From CAYRTD01 sp964426915 (GTDB lineage: Bacteria; Bacteroidota; Bacteroidia; Bacteroidales; GCA-2748055), in the NCBI GenBank assembly GCA_964426915.1, contig CAYRTD010000044.1, positions 1 through 25,275 of the forward strand: DNA of 25,275 nucleotides, written 5' to 3'. Position numbers and translations under genes: made by a program. The number at the start of each line of letters is the position of its first letter. Position 1 is the first letter of the stretch. Below the pieces are notes generated by a model. That model was not told the origin of the DNA, ran no database searches, and worked only from the letters and a program-made list of their open reading frames with translations. Shown piece after piece: positions 15,982-25,229 of this stretch.

Positions 15982-18342
15982 TTAATCATTTTCCTTCTTT
16001 TTTCCCTCATTTTTCTGCTCAATATCTTCCATTTCAGACTTAAGTGCCGCTAAATCAGAGATATCACCCAGTGTTGTTTTTTCAAGATTTTGCCTTATTT
16101 TCTTCTGAGTTCTCTTATTTGTGGTTTCAGTAGTCTTTTTAGCAGTATCCGCAGCAGATTTCTGATCGTCTTCGAATACCCGGCTGTGAGAAAGAATAAT
16201 CTTCTTCGCAGATTTTGAGAATTCAATAACCTTGAATAACATTTTCTGATCCTGCTTCACCTTGGAACCATCTTCAGTAGTAAGATGTTTAGGTGTTGCA
16301 AAACCCTCAACTCCGTATGGGAGTGCTACTACTCCACCTTTTTCACTTAGTTCCACAATGGTACCTTCATGCACAGAACCAATCTCAAATACGGATTCGA
16401 ATACATCCCATGGATTTTCTTCGAGTTGCTTATGACCAAGGCTCAGCCTGCGGTTTTCCTTATCAATTTCGAGGACAACAACTTCCATCTCGTCACCGAT
16501 ATTGGTAAATTCAGCAGGATGCTTTATTTTCTTTGTCCATGAAAGATCGGATATATGAATCAGCCCGTCCACTCCTTCTTCAATTTCCACAAATACACCA
16601 AAGTTTGTGAAATTACGTACCTTGGCTGAATGTTTTGAGCCAACTGAGTATTTTTCTTCAATTTTCTCCCATGGGTCTTCTCTGAGTTGTTTCATTCCGA
16701 GAGACATTTTTCTTTCTTCCCTGTCGAGAGTAAGAATTACAGCCTCTATTTCATCACCAACTTTAAGAAATTCCTGTGCACTTCTAAGGTGCTGCGACCA
16801 TGACATTTCACTCACATGAATAAGTCCTTCAACACCAGGGGCAATTTCGACAAATGCACCATAATCGGCCATAACAACAACTTTTCCTTTCACCTTGTCA
16901 CCTACATTTAGATTTTCATCCAGTGAATCCCATGGATGGGCTGTAAGTTGTTTCAGACCCAGAGCAATCCTTTTCTTATCATCGTCGAAATCGAGGATAA
17001 CAACATTGAGTTTCTGATCAAGTTCAACAATCTCTTCGGGATGATTTACGCGGCCCCATGAAAGGTCGGTAATGTGAATAAGTCCGTCAACACCACCAAG
17101 ATCAATAAATACACCATAGGAAGTTATGTTTTTAACCGTTCCTTCCAATACCTGACCTTTTTCAAGTTTAGCAATGATCTCTTTCTTCTGAGCTTCCAGT
17201 TCTTCTTCAATAAGTGCCTTATGAGAAACTACGACATTTTTAAATTCGTGATTGATCTTCACAACCTTAAATTCCATGGTTTTGGAAACATATGCGTCGT
17301 AATCGCGAATGGGCTTAACATCGATCTGCGATCCCGGAAGGAATGCTTCAATTCCAAACACATCAACGATCATCCCACCTTTGGTTCTACACTTAATGTA
17401 GCCTTTAATCACCTCGTCCTTGTCAAGTGCTTCGTTCACTCTGTCCCATGAACGCATAGCTCTTGCTTTCTTATGCGAGAGAATTAACTGCCCTTTTTTA
17501 TCCTCTTTGCTTTCTACGTATACTTCCACGGTATCTCCGGGCTTCAGCTCAGGATTGTAGCGGAATTCATTCAGGCTGACCACGCCTTCAGATTTGTAGC
17601 CTATATTGATAACCACTTCTCTCTTATTCAGAGATATAACAGTACCATCAACGACCTCATTTTCGGCTATTGTAGACAGGGTTTGATCGTAAAGACCTTC
17701 ATATTTTTCCTTGTCGGAGTCGAGTTCAACTGTATCCTCTTCATAGGCATCCCAGTCAAAATCACCTTCTCCGGCCTCTAATGTATTCTCATCCTTTTTT
17801 TCTGTTGTCGCTTTGGTTTCTTCAACAGATGCTGGCTTTTCAGATTCCGGAGTTTCGGATTTCATTTCTTCTGCGGCTGCAGTTTCTTCAACTTCCGGCT
17901 CTGTTTTTTCTTTTTCAGCCTTAGCTTCCACTGGAGTTTCTTCAACACTTTCCTCTTCGGTTTCTTTTTCAGAAGCAGGTTCGGCAGAAGTATCTTCAGT
18001 AGAAATTTTCTCAGCTGTTTCTTCTTTTTCAACTTTTTTCTCTTCCGCTTCGGGTTGTGATTCCTCTGCTTTTACTTCTTGCTCAGAACTTTTTTCAGTC
18101 TGATTTTCAGTAGTTTCTTTTTCAGTGGCAGATTCCGCTGATGTATCTTCGGCAGGAACTTTTTCAGCTGTTTTGTCGGTTTCAACCTGGTTCTCTTCTG
18201 CTTCGGGTTTTGGTTCCTCTGCTTTTACTTCTTGTTCAGAACCTTTTTCAGCCTGATTTTCAGTAGTTTCTTTCTTTTGCTCTTCAGGATTTTCAACATT
18301 TTCCATGTTGTCACTCCCCATTTCTTTTTCTTTGTCTGTCAT
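15982..18342 (-). CDS. rpsA: 30S ribosomal protein S1 with long acidic N-terminus
   Basis: Ribosomal protein S1 binds mRNA on the 30S subunit and drives initiation, which matters in Bacteroidota because most genes lack Shine-Dalgarno sequences. The 786 residues are much longer than the roughly 560 of E. coli S1. Six S1 (OB-fold) domains begin near 228, 309, 396, 481, 567 and 655. Domains 3-5 carry the classic GVDGLIHI/GVEGLIHV cores. The extra length is an N-terminal disordered region (1 to about 210), very rich in Glu, Lys, Thr and Ala, with a 51-residue tandem duplication. A Lys-rich tail ends the protein. M8 and M13 are alternative starts. A TTG/TAATTTTG promoter lies upstream. It appears to head the STAS-rnz-guaA-ctp run. 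Confidence 0.96.
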   Translation of the reverse strand: MTDKEKEMGSDNMENVENPEEQKKETTENQAEKGSEQEVKAEEPKPEAEENQVETDKTAEKVPAEDTSAESATEKETTENQTEKSSEQEVKAEESQPEAEEKKVEKEETAEKISTEDTSAEPASEKETEEESVEETPVEAKAEKEKTEPEVEETAAAEEMKSETPESEKPASVEETKATTEKKDENTLEAGEGDFDWDAYEEDTVELDSDKEKYEGLYDQTLSTIAENEVVDGTVISLNKREVVINIGYKSEGVVSLNEFRYNPELKPGDTVEVYVESKEDKKGQLILSHKKARAMRSWDRVNEALDKDEVIKGYIKCRTKGGMIVDVFGIEAFLPGSQIDVKPIRDYDAYVSKTMEFKVVKINHEFKNVVVSHKALIEEELEAQKKEIIAKLEKGQVLEGTVKNITSYGVFIDLGGVDGLIHITDLSWGRVNHPEEIVELDQKLNVVILDFDDDKKRIALGLKQLTAHPWDSLDENLNVGDKVKGKVVVMADYGAFVEIAPGVEGLIHVSEMSWSQHLRSAQEFLKVGDEIEAVILTLDREERKMSLGMKQLREDPWEKIEEKYSVGSKHSAKVRNFTNFGVFVEIEEGVDGLIHISDLSWTKKIKHPAEFTNIGDEMEVVVLEIDKENRRLSLGHKQLEENPWDVFESVFEIGSVHEGTIVELSEKGGVVALPYGVEGFATPKHLTTEDGSKVKQDQKMLFKVIEFSKSAKKIILSHSRVFEDDQKSAADTAKKTTETTNKRTQKKIRQNLEKTTLGDISDLAALKSEMEDIEQKNEGKKKEND
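17968..18273 (-). repeat. 153-bp tandem duplication inside rpsA
   Basis: Residues 24-74 and 75-125 of S1 align without gaps over 51 positions with 37 identities. Both begin KETTENQ and share SEQEVKAEE and EDTSAE. A third, decayed unit may begin at KETEEE (residue 126). The phase is exactly 51 codons, so the reading frame is kept. It looks like a unit duplication followed by point divergence. Confidence 0.85.
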
Positions 18343-18397
18343 GTAAATAAGATGTTGTGTTTAATAAGTTAGACATTATGTTGCTAAAAATGAGGTG

Positions 18398-18429
18398 CAA
18401 AATTAATAAATTATATTTTATTATCACAA
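18398..18429 (-). promoter_or_regulatory. rpsA promoter (Bacteroidota type)
   Basis: On the minus strand a TTG (18429-18427) is followed after 21 bases by TAATTTTG (18405-18398), an exact match to TAnnTTTG. It lies 55 bases upstream of the rpsA ATG, leaving a leader of about 50 bases. Confidence 0.6.
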
Positions 18430-18579
18430 GTATTTTCAGGAATATTAAATACACAAAATACCAGGAGCCGTTCAATATCAGCAATTCCTTCAAGCCACCA
18501 TATATAATAAGTCCCTCATGTGAAGGCATAGCCGGGAAAACCCGGATATTGAGAATGCGATGAATGTTTGAAAATAAAT

Positions 18580-18587
18580 TACCTTTG
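18580..18587 (+). promoter_or_regulatory. Possible ugd operon promoter, -7 box
   Basis: TACCTTTG matches TAnnTTTG exactly on the plus strand, giving a leader of about 135 bases. No TTG lies at the proper -33 distance; the nearest is 28 bases upstream. Support is weak. Confidence 0.25.
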
Positions 18588-18729
18588 ATAGGTTTTTAGT
18601 ATCTTGTAAAAATTATGTGTAAATTAATTTCATGTTTAAAAAACTTATCGACATTTATACATTTTTTACTTAGTTTTAGCTTTTATTAAAATCCATCGTA
18701 TTAGTTAATAATTATAAACAATTCATTGC

Positions 18730-20058
18730 ATGAAGATCTCAATTATTGGCACCGGTTATGTTGGACTGGTTTCCGGGACCTGTTTTGCAGAGACAGGAAT
18801 TATTGTCACCTGTGTTGATGTAGACCAGGACAAAATTGAAAAGCTCAACAGGGGAATCGTTCCCATTTATGAGCCGGGACTCGAAACCATGATAAAGAAT
18901 AATGTAGAAAAGAAAAGGCTGTTTTTCACAACCGATATTAAAGAATCCCTTGTTGATTGCGATGCTACCTTCATTGCTGTTGGAACACCACCGGGAGAAG
19001 ATGGGAGTGCAGATCTTCAATATGTTCTTAAAGTAGCCGGAGACATTGGTAAATATATGAATGACTACCTGGTAGTTATCGATAAAAGTACAGTTCCAAT
19101 AGGTACTTCAGAAAAAGTAAGAAAGGCTATAAAGAAAGAACTCGAAAAAAGAAAGTCCAATATTGAATTTGATGTGGCATCGAACCCGGAGTTTCTGAAA
19201 GAGGGAGCGGCAATCTCAGATTTCCTTAAACCCGACAGAATTGTAGTAGGAGTCGACTCCGAAAGAGCTGAGAAAGTATTTAGCAGATTGTATAAGCCTT
19301 TTCTCCTGAACGGACATCCACTTCTTTTTATGGACATTCCTTCGGCTGAAATGACAAAATATGCCGCGAATGCTATGCTGGCTACAAAAATCAGCTTTAT
19401 GAACGACATCGCTAATCTGTGTGAAATAATCGGAGCAGATATTAATAATGTAAGAAAAGGTATAGGAAGTGATTCCCGCATCGGACAGAAATTTATATAT
19501 GCAGGTGCGGGATATGGAGGGTCCTGTTTTCCAAAAGACATCAAAGCACTTATCCGGACATCTTCAGATAATAATTACAGTCTGGAAATATTAAAATCGG
19601 TTGAGAAAGTTAATGAAGAGCAGAAAAAAGTTTTGCCGAAGAAAATAGTAAAGCATTTCAATAATAATTTGAAAGGAAAAACATTGACCCTTTGGGGGCT
19701 CTCCTTCAAACCAAAAACTGATGACATGAGGGAAGCTCCCTCCCTTGTGGTCATTGAAGAATTATTAGCAGCAGGCGCCAATATAAAAGCCTATGATCCG
19801 GAGGCAACTAAAGAAGCCAGAAAAATTCTGGGGGATAAAATTGATTATTCGGGAGACATGTATGAAGCACTGATTGATAGTGATGCCTTAATCGTTGTTA
19901 CAGAGTGGCCTGAATTCAGGGTACCCAATTACAAGGTCATGGAAAAACTCATGAACAATAAGCTTATATTCGACGGTAGGAATATTTACGATCTTCAGGA
20001 AATGGAGGAGTTTGGATATACTTATTACAGCATTGGAAGAAGAACGGTTAACTCCTAA
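18730..20058 (+). CDS. ugd: UDP-glucose 6-dehydrogenase
   Basis: NAD-dependent two-step oxidation of UDP-glucose to UDP-glucuronate. The 442 residues show the full family architecture. The N-terminal Rossmann domain has GTGYVGLVSG (7-16) and VGTPPGEDGSAD (84-95). The middle domain has SNPEFLKEG (151-159). The catalytic cysteine Cys266 is in GYGGSCFPKD, followed by the C-terminal UDP-binding domain with LSFKPKTDDMREAPS (324-338). GDP-mannose dehydrogenase is a relative, but the next gene, a UDP-glucuronate decarboxylase, fixes the substrate as UDP-glucose. It is the first gene of the sugar-nucleotide operon, 27 bases before uxs. Confidence 0.95.
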   Translation: MKISIIGTGYVGLVSGTCFAETGIIVTCVDVDQDKIEKLNRGIVPIYEPGLETMIKNNVEKKRLFFTTDIKESLVDCDATFIAVGTPPGEDGSADLQYVLKVAGDIGKYMNDYLVVIDKSTVPIGTSEKVRKAIKKELEKRKSNIEFDVASNPEFLKEGAAISDFLKPDRIVVGVDSERAEKVFSRLYKPFLLNGHPLLFMDIPSAEMTKYAANAMLATKISFMNDIANLCEIIGADINNVRKGIGSDSRIGQKFIYAGAGYGGSCFPKDIKALIRTSSDNNYSLEILKSVEKVNEEQKKVLPKKIVKHFNNNLKGKTLTLWGLSFKPKTDDMREAPSLVVIEELLAAGANIKAYDPEATKEARKILGDKIDYSGDMYEALIDSDALIVVTEWPEFRVPNYKVMEKLMNNKLIFDGRNIYDLQEMEEFGYTYYSIGRRTVNS

Positions 20059-20085
20059 GATTAATACAGAAAATTCTGATTTTTT

Positions 20086-21039
20086 ATGAAGAGAATTTTA
20101 GTCACCGGTGGTGCCGGTTTTATCGGCAGCCATCTCTGCGAAAGATTACTCAGGGAAGGCAATGAAGTAATCTGCCTTGATAATTATTTTACCGGTTCAA
20201 AAAAAAATATAATTCCCCTGATGAATAATCCTTTTTTTGAGCTTGTAAGACACGATATAACTGAACCCTATTATATAGAAGTTGATGAGATATATAACCT
20301 GGCCTGTCCTGCTTCACCTATACATTACCAGCACAATCCCATCAAAACCATCAAAACTTCTGTTATGGGTGCTATTAATATGCTCGGACTGGCAAAAAGA
20401 ATAAAGGCCAAGATCCTTCAGGCTTCAACAAGCGAGATCTACGGAGATCCCAAAGTGCATCCACAAAGAGAAGATTACTGGGGAAATGTAAATCCAATAG
20501 GTTTGCGTTCATGCTATGATGAAGGAAAAAGATGCGCAGAAACACTCTTTACCGATTATCATATGCAAAACAATGTGCGGATAAAGATCACAAGAATATT
20601 CAATACTTACGGTCCGAAAATGCACCCCAATGATGGTCGTGTAGTTTCGAATTTTATTGTTCAGGCTTTAAAAAATGAACCTCTGACCATCTATGGAAAA
20701 GGCAATCAGACCCGTAGTTTTCAGTATATTGATGATCTCCTTGAAGCTCTAATCAGGATGATGAACACTCCCGATGAAATAACAGGCCCGGTAAACATAG
20801 GGAATCCTAATGAATTCACTATCAAAGAATTAGCGGAGATTATACTTGACATTACCGGTTCAGGTTCAGATTTGATTTACAAAGATCTTCCCATGGATGA
20901 TCCCATCCAGAGGAAGCCCGATATTAGTCTGGCTAAAAAAACACTTGATAACTGGGAACCCGGAATTCAGCTCAAAGATGGTCTGACAAAAACCATAAAC
21001 TATTTTGATAAACTGTTAAAAGAAACAAAATCAATATGA
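20086..21039 (+). CDS. uxs: UDP-glucuronate decarboxylase (UDP-xylose synthase)
   Basis: Extended short-chain dehydrogenase that decarboxylates UDP-glucuronate to UDP-xylose using bound NAD. Visible are the NAD motif GGAGFIG (8-14), the NLACPASPIHY loop (71-81) characteristic of UXS rather than epimerases or dehydratases, STSE (114-117), the catalytic Tyr144/Lys148 (YDEGK), and RIFNTYGPKMHPNDGRVVSNF with the substrate-binding arginine. The 317 residues are the soluble bacterial length. It follows directly on ugd, which supplies its substrate, and overlaps rfbA by four bases (ATGA). The presence of this gene predicts xylose in a surface glycan. The symbol is the family name; no standard bacterial name is fixed. 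Confidence 0.93.
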   Translation: MKRILVTGGAGFIGSHLCERLLREGNEVICLDNYFTGSKKNIIPLMNNPFFELVRHDITEPYYIEVDEIYNLACPASPIHYQHNPIKTIKTSVMGAINMLGLAKRIKAKILQASTSEIYGDPKVHPQREDYWGNVNPIGLRSCYDEGKRCAETLFTDYHMQNNVRIKITRIFNTYGPKMHPNDGRVVSNFIVQALKNEPLTIYGKGNQTRSFQYIDDLLEALIRMMNTPDEITGPVNIGNPNEFTIKELAEIILDITGSGSDLIYKDLPMDDPIQRKPDISLAKKTLDNWEPGIQLKDGLTKTINYFDKLLKETKSI

Positions 21040-21929
21040 AAGGAATAATACTTGCAGGAGGTGCCGGCACGCGACTTTATCCATTAACAAAAAGCATTTC
21101 CAAGCAGATAATCCCCGTTTACGATAAGCCTATGATATATTATCCCCTTTCGGTATTAATGCTTTCCGGGATAAGAGAAATACTGATCATTTCCACACCG
21201 AGAGACCTTCCTGTATATCAGGATCTGCTAACAGACGGCAAGCACATTGGTTTGAAAATCACTTACGCAGAACAACCCGAACCAGAGGGTCTTGCACAGG
21301 CTTTTCTCATAGGCGAAGATTTCATTGGTGATCAGCCTGCCTGCTTGATCCTTGGAGATAATATCTTTTACGGACATGGCTTTGGAAACACTCTTCTTGA
21401 AACTTCAAAATTAAATGACGGAGCTTTAGTTTTCGGTTACTATGTGAATGATCCGGAAAGATATGGAGTGGTAGAATTTGATAAGAAAGCAAATGTGCTT
21501 AGTCTGGAAGAAAAACCAGCAAAACCTAAATCCAATTATGCTGTAACAGGACTCTATTTCTATGACAATTCTGTGATAGAAAAAGCCAAATCACTGAAAC
21601 CTTCTGCAAGGGGTGAACTGGAAATAACAGACCTGAATAAACTCTACCTGGAAGAAGGCAAACTAAGTGTAAAGCTAATGGGACGCGGAATGGCATGGCT
21701 GGATACAGGAACACATGAAAGTCTTTTACAGGCCTCCAACTACATTCATACCATAGAAAAAAGGCAGGGCCTTAAGATCTCGTGTATTGAGGAAATAGCA
21801 TTCAAAAGAGGTTTTATATCCAAAGAACAACTTCTTCAACTTGCCAGGGAGCATGGAAAAAGTCCTTATGGCAGTTACCTGAATTCCATAGCTGAAGAAA
21901 AGATCTTTTTATATGATCAATCATTATAA
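21036..21929 (+). CDS. rfbA: Glucose-1-phosphate thymidylyltransferase
   Basis: First step of dTDP-L-rhamnose synthesis: glucose-1-phosphate plus dTTP gives dTDP-glucose. The 297 residues match RmlA. The nucleotide-binding signature GGAGTRLYPLT (8-18) is followed by SKQIIPVYDKPMIYYPL. LGDNI (106-110) carries the metal-binding Asp, and EEKP (158-161) and WLDTGTHESL (221-230) shape the sugar site. The start codon overlaps the uxs stop as ATGA, so translation is coupled. A 124-base gap to rfbC is the largest within the operon. Confidence 0.97.
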   Translation: MKGIILAGGAGTRLYPLTKSISKQIIPVYDKPMIYYPLSVLMLSGIREILIISTPRDLPVYQDLLTDGKHIGLKITYAEQPEPEGLAQAFLIGEDFIGDQPACLILGDNIFYGHGFGNTLLETSKLNDGALVFGYYVNDPERYGVVEFDKKANVLSLEEKPAKPKSNYAVTGLYFYDNSVIEKAKSLKPSARGELEITDLNKLYLEEGKLSVKLMGRGMAWLDTGTHESLLQASNYIHTIEKRQGLKISCIEEIAFKRGFISKEQLLQLAREHGKSPYGSYLNSIAEEKIFLYDQSL

Positions 21930-22053
21930 ACAGGTTCCGGAATTTCTGAGCTTTACAGATATCAAAACCGTTTTTACAGGCTGAAAGAAATATATAATCA
22001 ATTTCCTTTAGCCGGTATTATCATAGTATAAAATCAAAAAGAACGTTTCAAAT

Positions 22054-22605
22054 ATGACCTTTACAGAAACAGAAATCAGGGACCTGATAGTAATCGAACC
22101 CCGGGTATTCGAAGATAGCAGGGGCTATTTTTTTGAAAGTTTTAATGAAAAAGAATTACACAAGAGAGGTATTAATCTCCGCTATGTACAGGATAATCAA
22201 TCCAAATCGGAATATGGAGTAATCCGCGGATTGCATTATCAAAAGAAACCTCATGCACAAAGCAAGCTGGTGAGGGTTCTGGAAGGAGAGATCATGGATG
22301 TAGCCCTTGACCTTAGGAAAGGATCCCGGACTTTCGGTAAGTGGCATGGGGTAATACTTTCATCCGAAAATAAAAAACAACTACTTATTCCTGAAGGCTT
22401 TGCTCATGGTTTTTCTGTTTTGAGCCCAACCGCTATTGTTCTATATAAATGTAACGATTTCTACCATCCCGAAACTGAGGACGGTATAATCTATAATGAT
22501 CCTTTTTTGAAGATTGACTGGAAAATATCGTCAGATGAAGCCCTGATTTCAGAAAAAGATAAAAAGCTTTCCCGATTTGATCCTTCTGTTCATATCTTTG
22601 AGTAA
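22054..22605 (+). CDS. rfbC: dTDP-4-dehydrorhamnose 3,5-epimerase
   Basis: Third step of dTDP-rhamnose synthesis. This cupin-fold protein has 183 residues, the family length. Visible are FEDSRGYFFESF (19-30), the catalytic His61 in RGLHYQ, the substrate-binding KLVRVLEGEIMDVALDLR (71-88), the PEGFAHGF loop (113-120) and the proton-donating Tyr131 in VLYKC. It follows rfbA and lies 18 bases before rfbD. The dehydratase RfbB that supplies its substrate is not in the window. Confidence 0.97.
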   Translation: MTFTETEIRDLIVIEPRVFEDSRGYFFESFNEKELHKRGINLRYVQDNQSKSEYGVIRGLHYQKKPHAQSKLVRVLEGEIMDVALDLRKGSRTFGKWHGVILSSENKKQLLIPEGFAHGFSVLSPTAIVLYKCNDFYHPETEDGIIYNDPFLKIDWKISSDEALISEKDKKLSRFDPSVHIFE

Positions 22606-22623
22606 AAAAAATAACACTCTCTC

Positions 22624-23499
22624 ATGAAAATTTTAATTACAGGCGGTAACGGACAACTTGGAAATTCTGTCAAAATGATAAGTGCAGAATTTCCCGGTCA
22701 TACTTATCTCTTTACCGATATCGATGACCTTGATATAACCTCCCGGGATGATCTTGACACTTATTTTGAGAAGTTTAAGCCTGACTTTTGCATCAATTGT
22801 GCCGGATATACCGGGGTAGATAAAGCTGAGGAAGAAGAAGAAAAAGCCTATCTCCTGAATGCGGAAGCAGTTAAATTACTTAACGGTGTTACCGGGAAAT
22901 ATAACTGCAGATTCATTCACATAAGCACAGATTATGTTTTTAGCGGAAAACACTATGAACCCTATAAAGAATCACATGAACCGGATGCAAATTCAGTTTA
23001 CGGAAAGAGTAAACTGGCAGGAGAAAAGGAAATATCCGGATCGGAACATGCCGTCATCCTCAGAACTTCCTGGTTATATTCGGAATTTGGAGGAAATTTT
23101 TTTAAAACCATGTTAGGGCTGATGGAAAAAAGGGATGAATTAAAAGTCGTTTTCGACCAGGTAGGCACTCCCACATACGCCGCAGACCTTGCCAGGGCTG
23201 TTTTAAAGATCATTTCTGCAGCAGAAAAAGGGGATTTTGTCCCGGGGATCTACCATTTCAGCAATGAAGGGGTCGCAAGCTGGTATGATTTCAGTAAAGA
23301 GATCGGGCACTTATCAGGATCTTCCTGTAAAATATTTCCCGTTGAAACCTCGCAATTTTCGCTTCCTGCCCCACGCCCACCATTTTCTGTTCTAAACAAA
23401 AGCCGGATCAAAGAGGTTTACAAAACGAATATCCCACACTGGCGGGACAGCCTTGAAACCTGCTATAAAAATTTCATAAATCAAAAACAATCATTATGA
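22624..23499 (+). CDS. rfbD: dTDP-4-dehydrorhamnose reductase
   Basis: Last step of dTDP-L-rhamnose synthesis, reducing the 4-keto sugar with NAD(P)H. The 291-residue short-chain dehydrogenase fold has the cofactor motif GGNGQLG (7-13), NCAGYTGVDKAE (58-69), STDYVF (101-106) and the catalytic Tyr126/Lys130 (YGKSK). RTSWLYSEFGGNFFKTM and GIYHFSNEG follow, as usual. Its stop codon overlaps the start of the mutase gene (ATGA). Confidence 0.97.
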   Translation: MKILITGGNGQLGNSVKMISAEFPGHTYLFTDIDDLDITSRDDLDTYFEKFKPDFCINCAGYTGVDKAEEEEEKAYLLNAEAVKLLNGVTGKYNCRFIHISTDYVFSGKHYEPYKESHEPDANSVYGKSKLAGEKEISGSEHAVILRTSWLYSEFGGNFFKTMLGLMEKRDELKVVFDQVGTPTYAADLARAVLKIISAAEKGDFVPGIYHFSNEGVASWYDFSKEIGHLSGSSCKIFPVETSQFSLPAPRPPFSVLNKSRIKEVYKTNIPHWRDSLETCYKNFINQKQSL

Positions 23500-25229
23500 T
23501 GACTGAAGAAGTAAAAAAACGAGCTGAATCCTGGCTAAACCCCGGTTTTGATCAGGAAACGAGGGAGCAAGTAGAATATCTGATGAAAAATGATAAAAAA
23601 GAGCTAACCGAATCCTTTTACAGAGATCTTGAGTTTGGCACCGGAGGCCTTCGGGGCATTATGGGTGTGGGAACAAACCGGATGAACATCTATACTCTAG
23701 GAATGGCAACCCAGGGACTGGCAAATTATCTGAAAAAAGAGTTTTCCGGAAAGGAAGGTATCAGTGTGGTTATTGCCCATGACTCCAGAAATAACAGTCG
23801 TCTTTTTGCAGAGACTACAGCAAAGATATTCAGTGGAAATAATATTAAAGTCTGGCTATTCGATGAACTTAAGCCCACTCCAGAGCTGAGCTTTGCCATC
23901 AGGCACCTTGGAGCACAAGGTGGTGTAATGATAACCGCTTCACACAATCCAAAGGAATACAATGGTTACAAAGTTTATTGGGATGATGGCGGACAGGTAA
24001 TCAGTCCTCACGATATGAATATTATCGGGGAAGTGCAGAAAATCAAAACTGTGGAAGAAATTGACTTCAAAGGCAATGACTCGCTAATCAAAACTATTGG
24101 TGAAGAAATTGATGAAATTTACACAAACAAAATCAAAGAACTTTCGGTCCGTCCTGATGTTATCCGGAGAAACAAGGGACTTAAGATCGTATATACTCCC
24201 ATTCACGGAACCGGAGTTAAACTCATTCCCATGGCCCTTAAGAAATTTGGTTTCGACACCATTTATACCATCCCCGAACAAAACGTACCCGATGGTAATT
24301 TCCCTACTGTTGTCTCACCAAACCCCGAGGAACCGGCAGCTTTAAAGATGGCACTTGAAAGAGCGGAGGAAGTGAATGCAGATCTGGTTATGGGAACCGA
24401 TCCCGATGGTGACCGTGTGGGCCTGGCTGTGAGAGATAAAGAAGGTGAACTAAAACTCCTTAACGGGAACCAGACTGCTACCCTGCTGATCCATTACCTG
24501 ATTTCCGCATGGTCGGATGCAGGAAAATTAAAGGGCAAGGAATATATCTGCAAAACGATTGTGACTACCGATCTGCTCAATGAAATAGCCGACAGTTACC
24601 AGGTCAGGCATTTTGATGTACTTACCGGTTTCAAATATATTGCCGACATTATTAGACGCTATGAAGGTAAACTGAAGTTTATCGGTGGAGGTGAAGAAAG
24701 TTTCGGCTACCTGGCAGGGGAATTTGTCCGCGACAAAGATGCAGTAATATCCTGTGCACTCATCGCCGAAATCACAGCATGGGCTAAAGATCAGGGAAAA
24801 TCCCTGTTCGATGTACTGACTGATATTTATCTGAAATATAATTTTTATCTCGAAAGCCTTATATCGGTCGTTAAGAAAGGTAAAGAAGGGGAAGAGGAGA
24901 TCAGGAAGATGATGGAAGGTTACCGGTCTGCCCCCCCGGCAGAGATTAACGGATCAAAAGTAATAATGATTCATGATTACCATGAAAAGAAATCGAAAAA
25001 CCTGCAAAATAAAACGGAAGAAGAAACCGGTCTTCCAAAATCCAATGTATTACAATACATTTTAGAGGACGGATCAAGGATTTCCATCCGGCCCTCCGGA
25101 ACCGAACCCAAGATCAAGTTTTATTTTAGTGTGAACGAGAAACTTGAAAAAAAGGATGATTATGAAAAGATCAAAACCCGGCTGGAAGGAAGGATTATTT
25201 CTATTCAGAAGGAACTGAAGATTAATTAG
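23496..25229 (+). CDS. Phosphoglucomutase/phosphomannomutase family enzyme
   Basis: Alpha-D-phosphohexomutase interconverting hexose-6- and hexose-1-phosphates, supplying glucose-1-phosphate to rfbA and, through UDP-glucose, to ugd. The 577 residues fit the long PgcA-type subfamily. Motifs in order: FGTGGLRG (47-54), phosphoserine loop TASHNPKEYNG with Ser149, metal loop DPDGDR (302-307), sugar-specificity loop GGEESFGY (398-405) and phosphate-binding RPSGTEPK (532-539). The GEES form accepts both glucose and mannose phosphates. Two ATGs in a row allow a start at 23496 or 23499; the first overlaps the rfbD stop. Its TAG stop is the first three bases of the right-end repeat. Confidence 0.94.
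   Translation: MMTEEVKKRAESWLNPGFDQETREQVEYLMKNDKKELTESFYRDLEFGTGGLRGIMGVGTNRMNIYTLGMATQGLANYLKKEFSGKEGISVVIAHDSRNNSRLFAETTAKIFSGNNIKVWLFDELKPTPELSFAIRHLGAQGGVMITASHNPKEYNGYKVYWDDGGQVISPHDMNIIGEVQKIKTVEEIDFKGNDSLIKTIGEEIDEIYTNKIKELSVRPDVIRRNKGLKIVYTPIHGTGVKLIPMALKKFGFDTIYTIPEQNVPDGNFPTVVSPNPEEPAALKMALERAEEVNADLVMGTDPDGDRVGLAVRDKEGELKLLNGNQTATLLIHYLISAWSDAGKLKGKEYICKTIVTTDLLNEIADSYQVRHFDVLTGFKYIADIIRRYEGKLKFIGGGEESFGYLAGEFVRDKDAVISCALIAEITAWAKDQGKSLFDVLTDIYLKYNFYLESLISVVKKGKEGEEEIRKMMEGYRSAPPAEINGSKVIMIHDYHEKKSKNLQNKTEEETGLPKSNVLQYILEDGSRISIRPSGTEPKIKFYFSVNEKLEKKDDYEKIKTRLEGRIISIQKELKIN

Larger units (their letters stand above)
18343..18729. other. Divergent intergenic region rpsA / ugd
   Basis: This 387-base spacer contains the rpsA promoter and leader on the minus strand. 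A small GC hairpin CCGGG-AAAA-CCCGG lies at 18532-18545, and an isolated TACCTTTG box points toward ugd. The last 140 bases before ugd are very AT-rich with no structure I can support. No gene is visible here. Confidence 0.5.

Noticed and set aside
17813..18103. A 96-codon Ser-rich plus-strand frame.
   Set aside because: It is the antisense shadow of the Glu/Thr-rich repeats of rpsA.
18532..18545. CCGGG-AAAA-CCCGG as a terminator between rpsA and ugd.
   Set aside because: It lies upstream of both divergent genes, has a short stem and no T-run.
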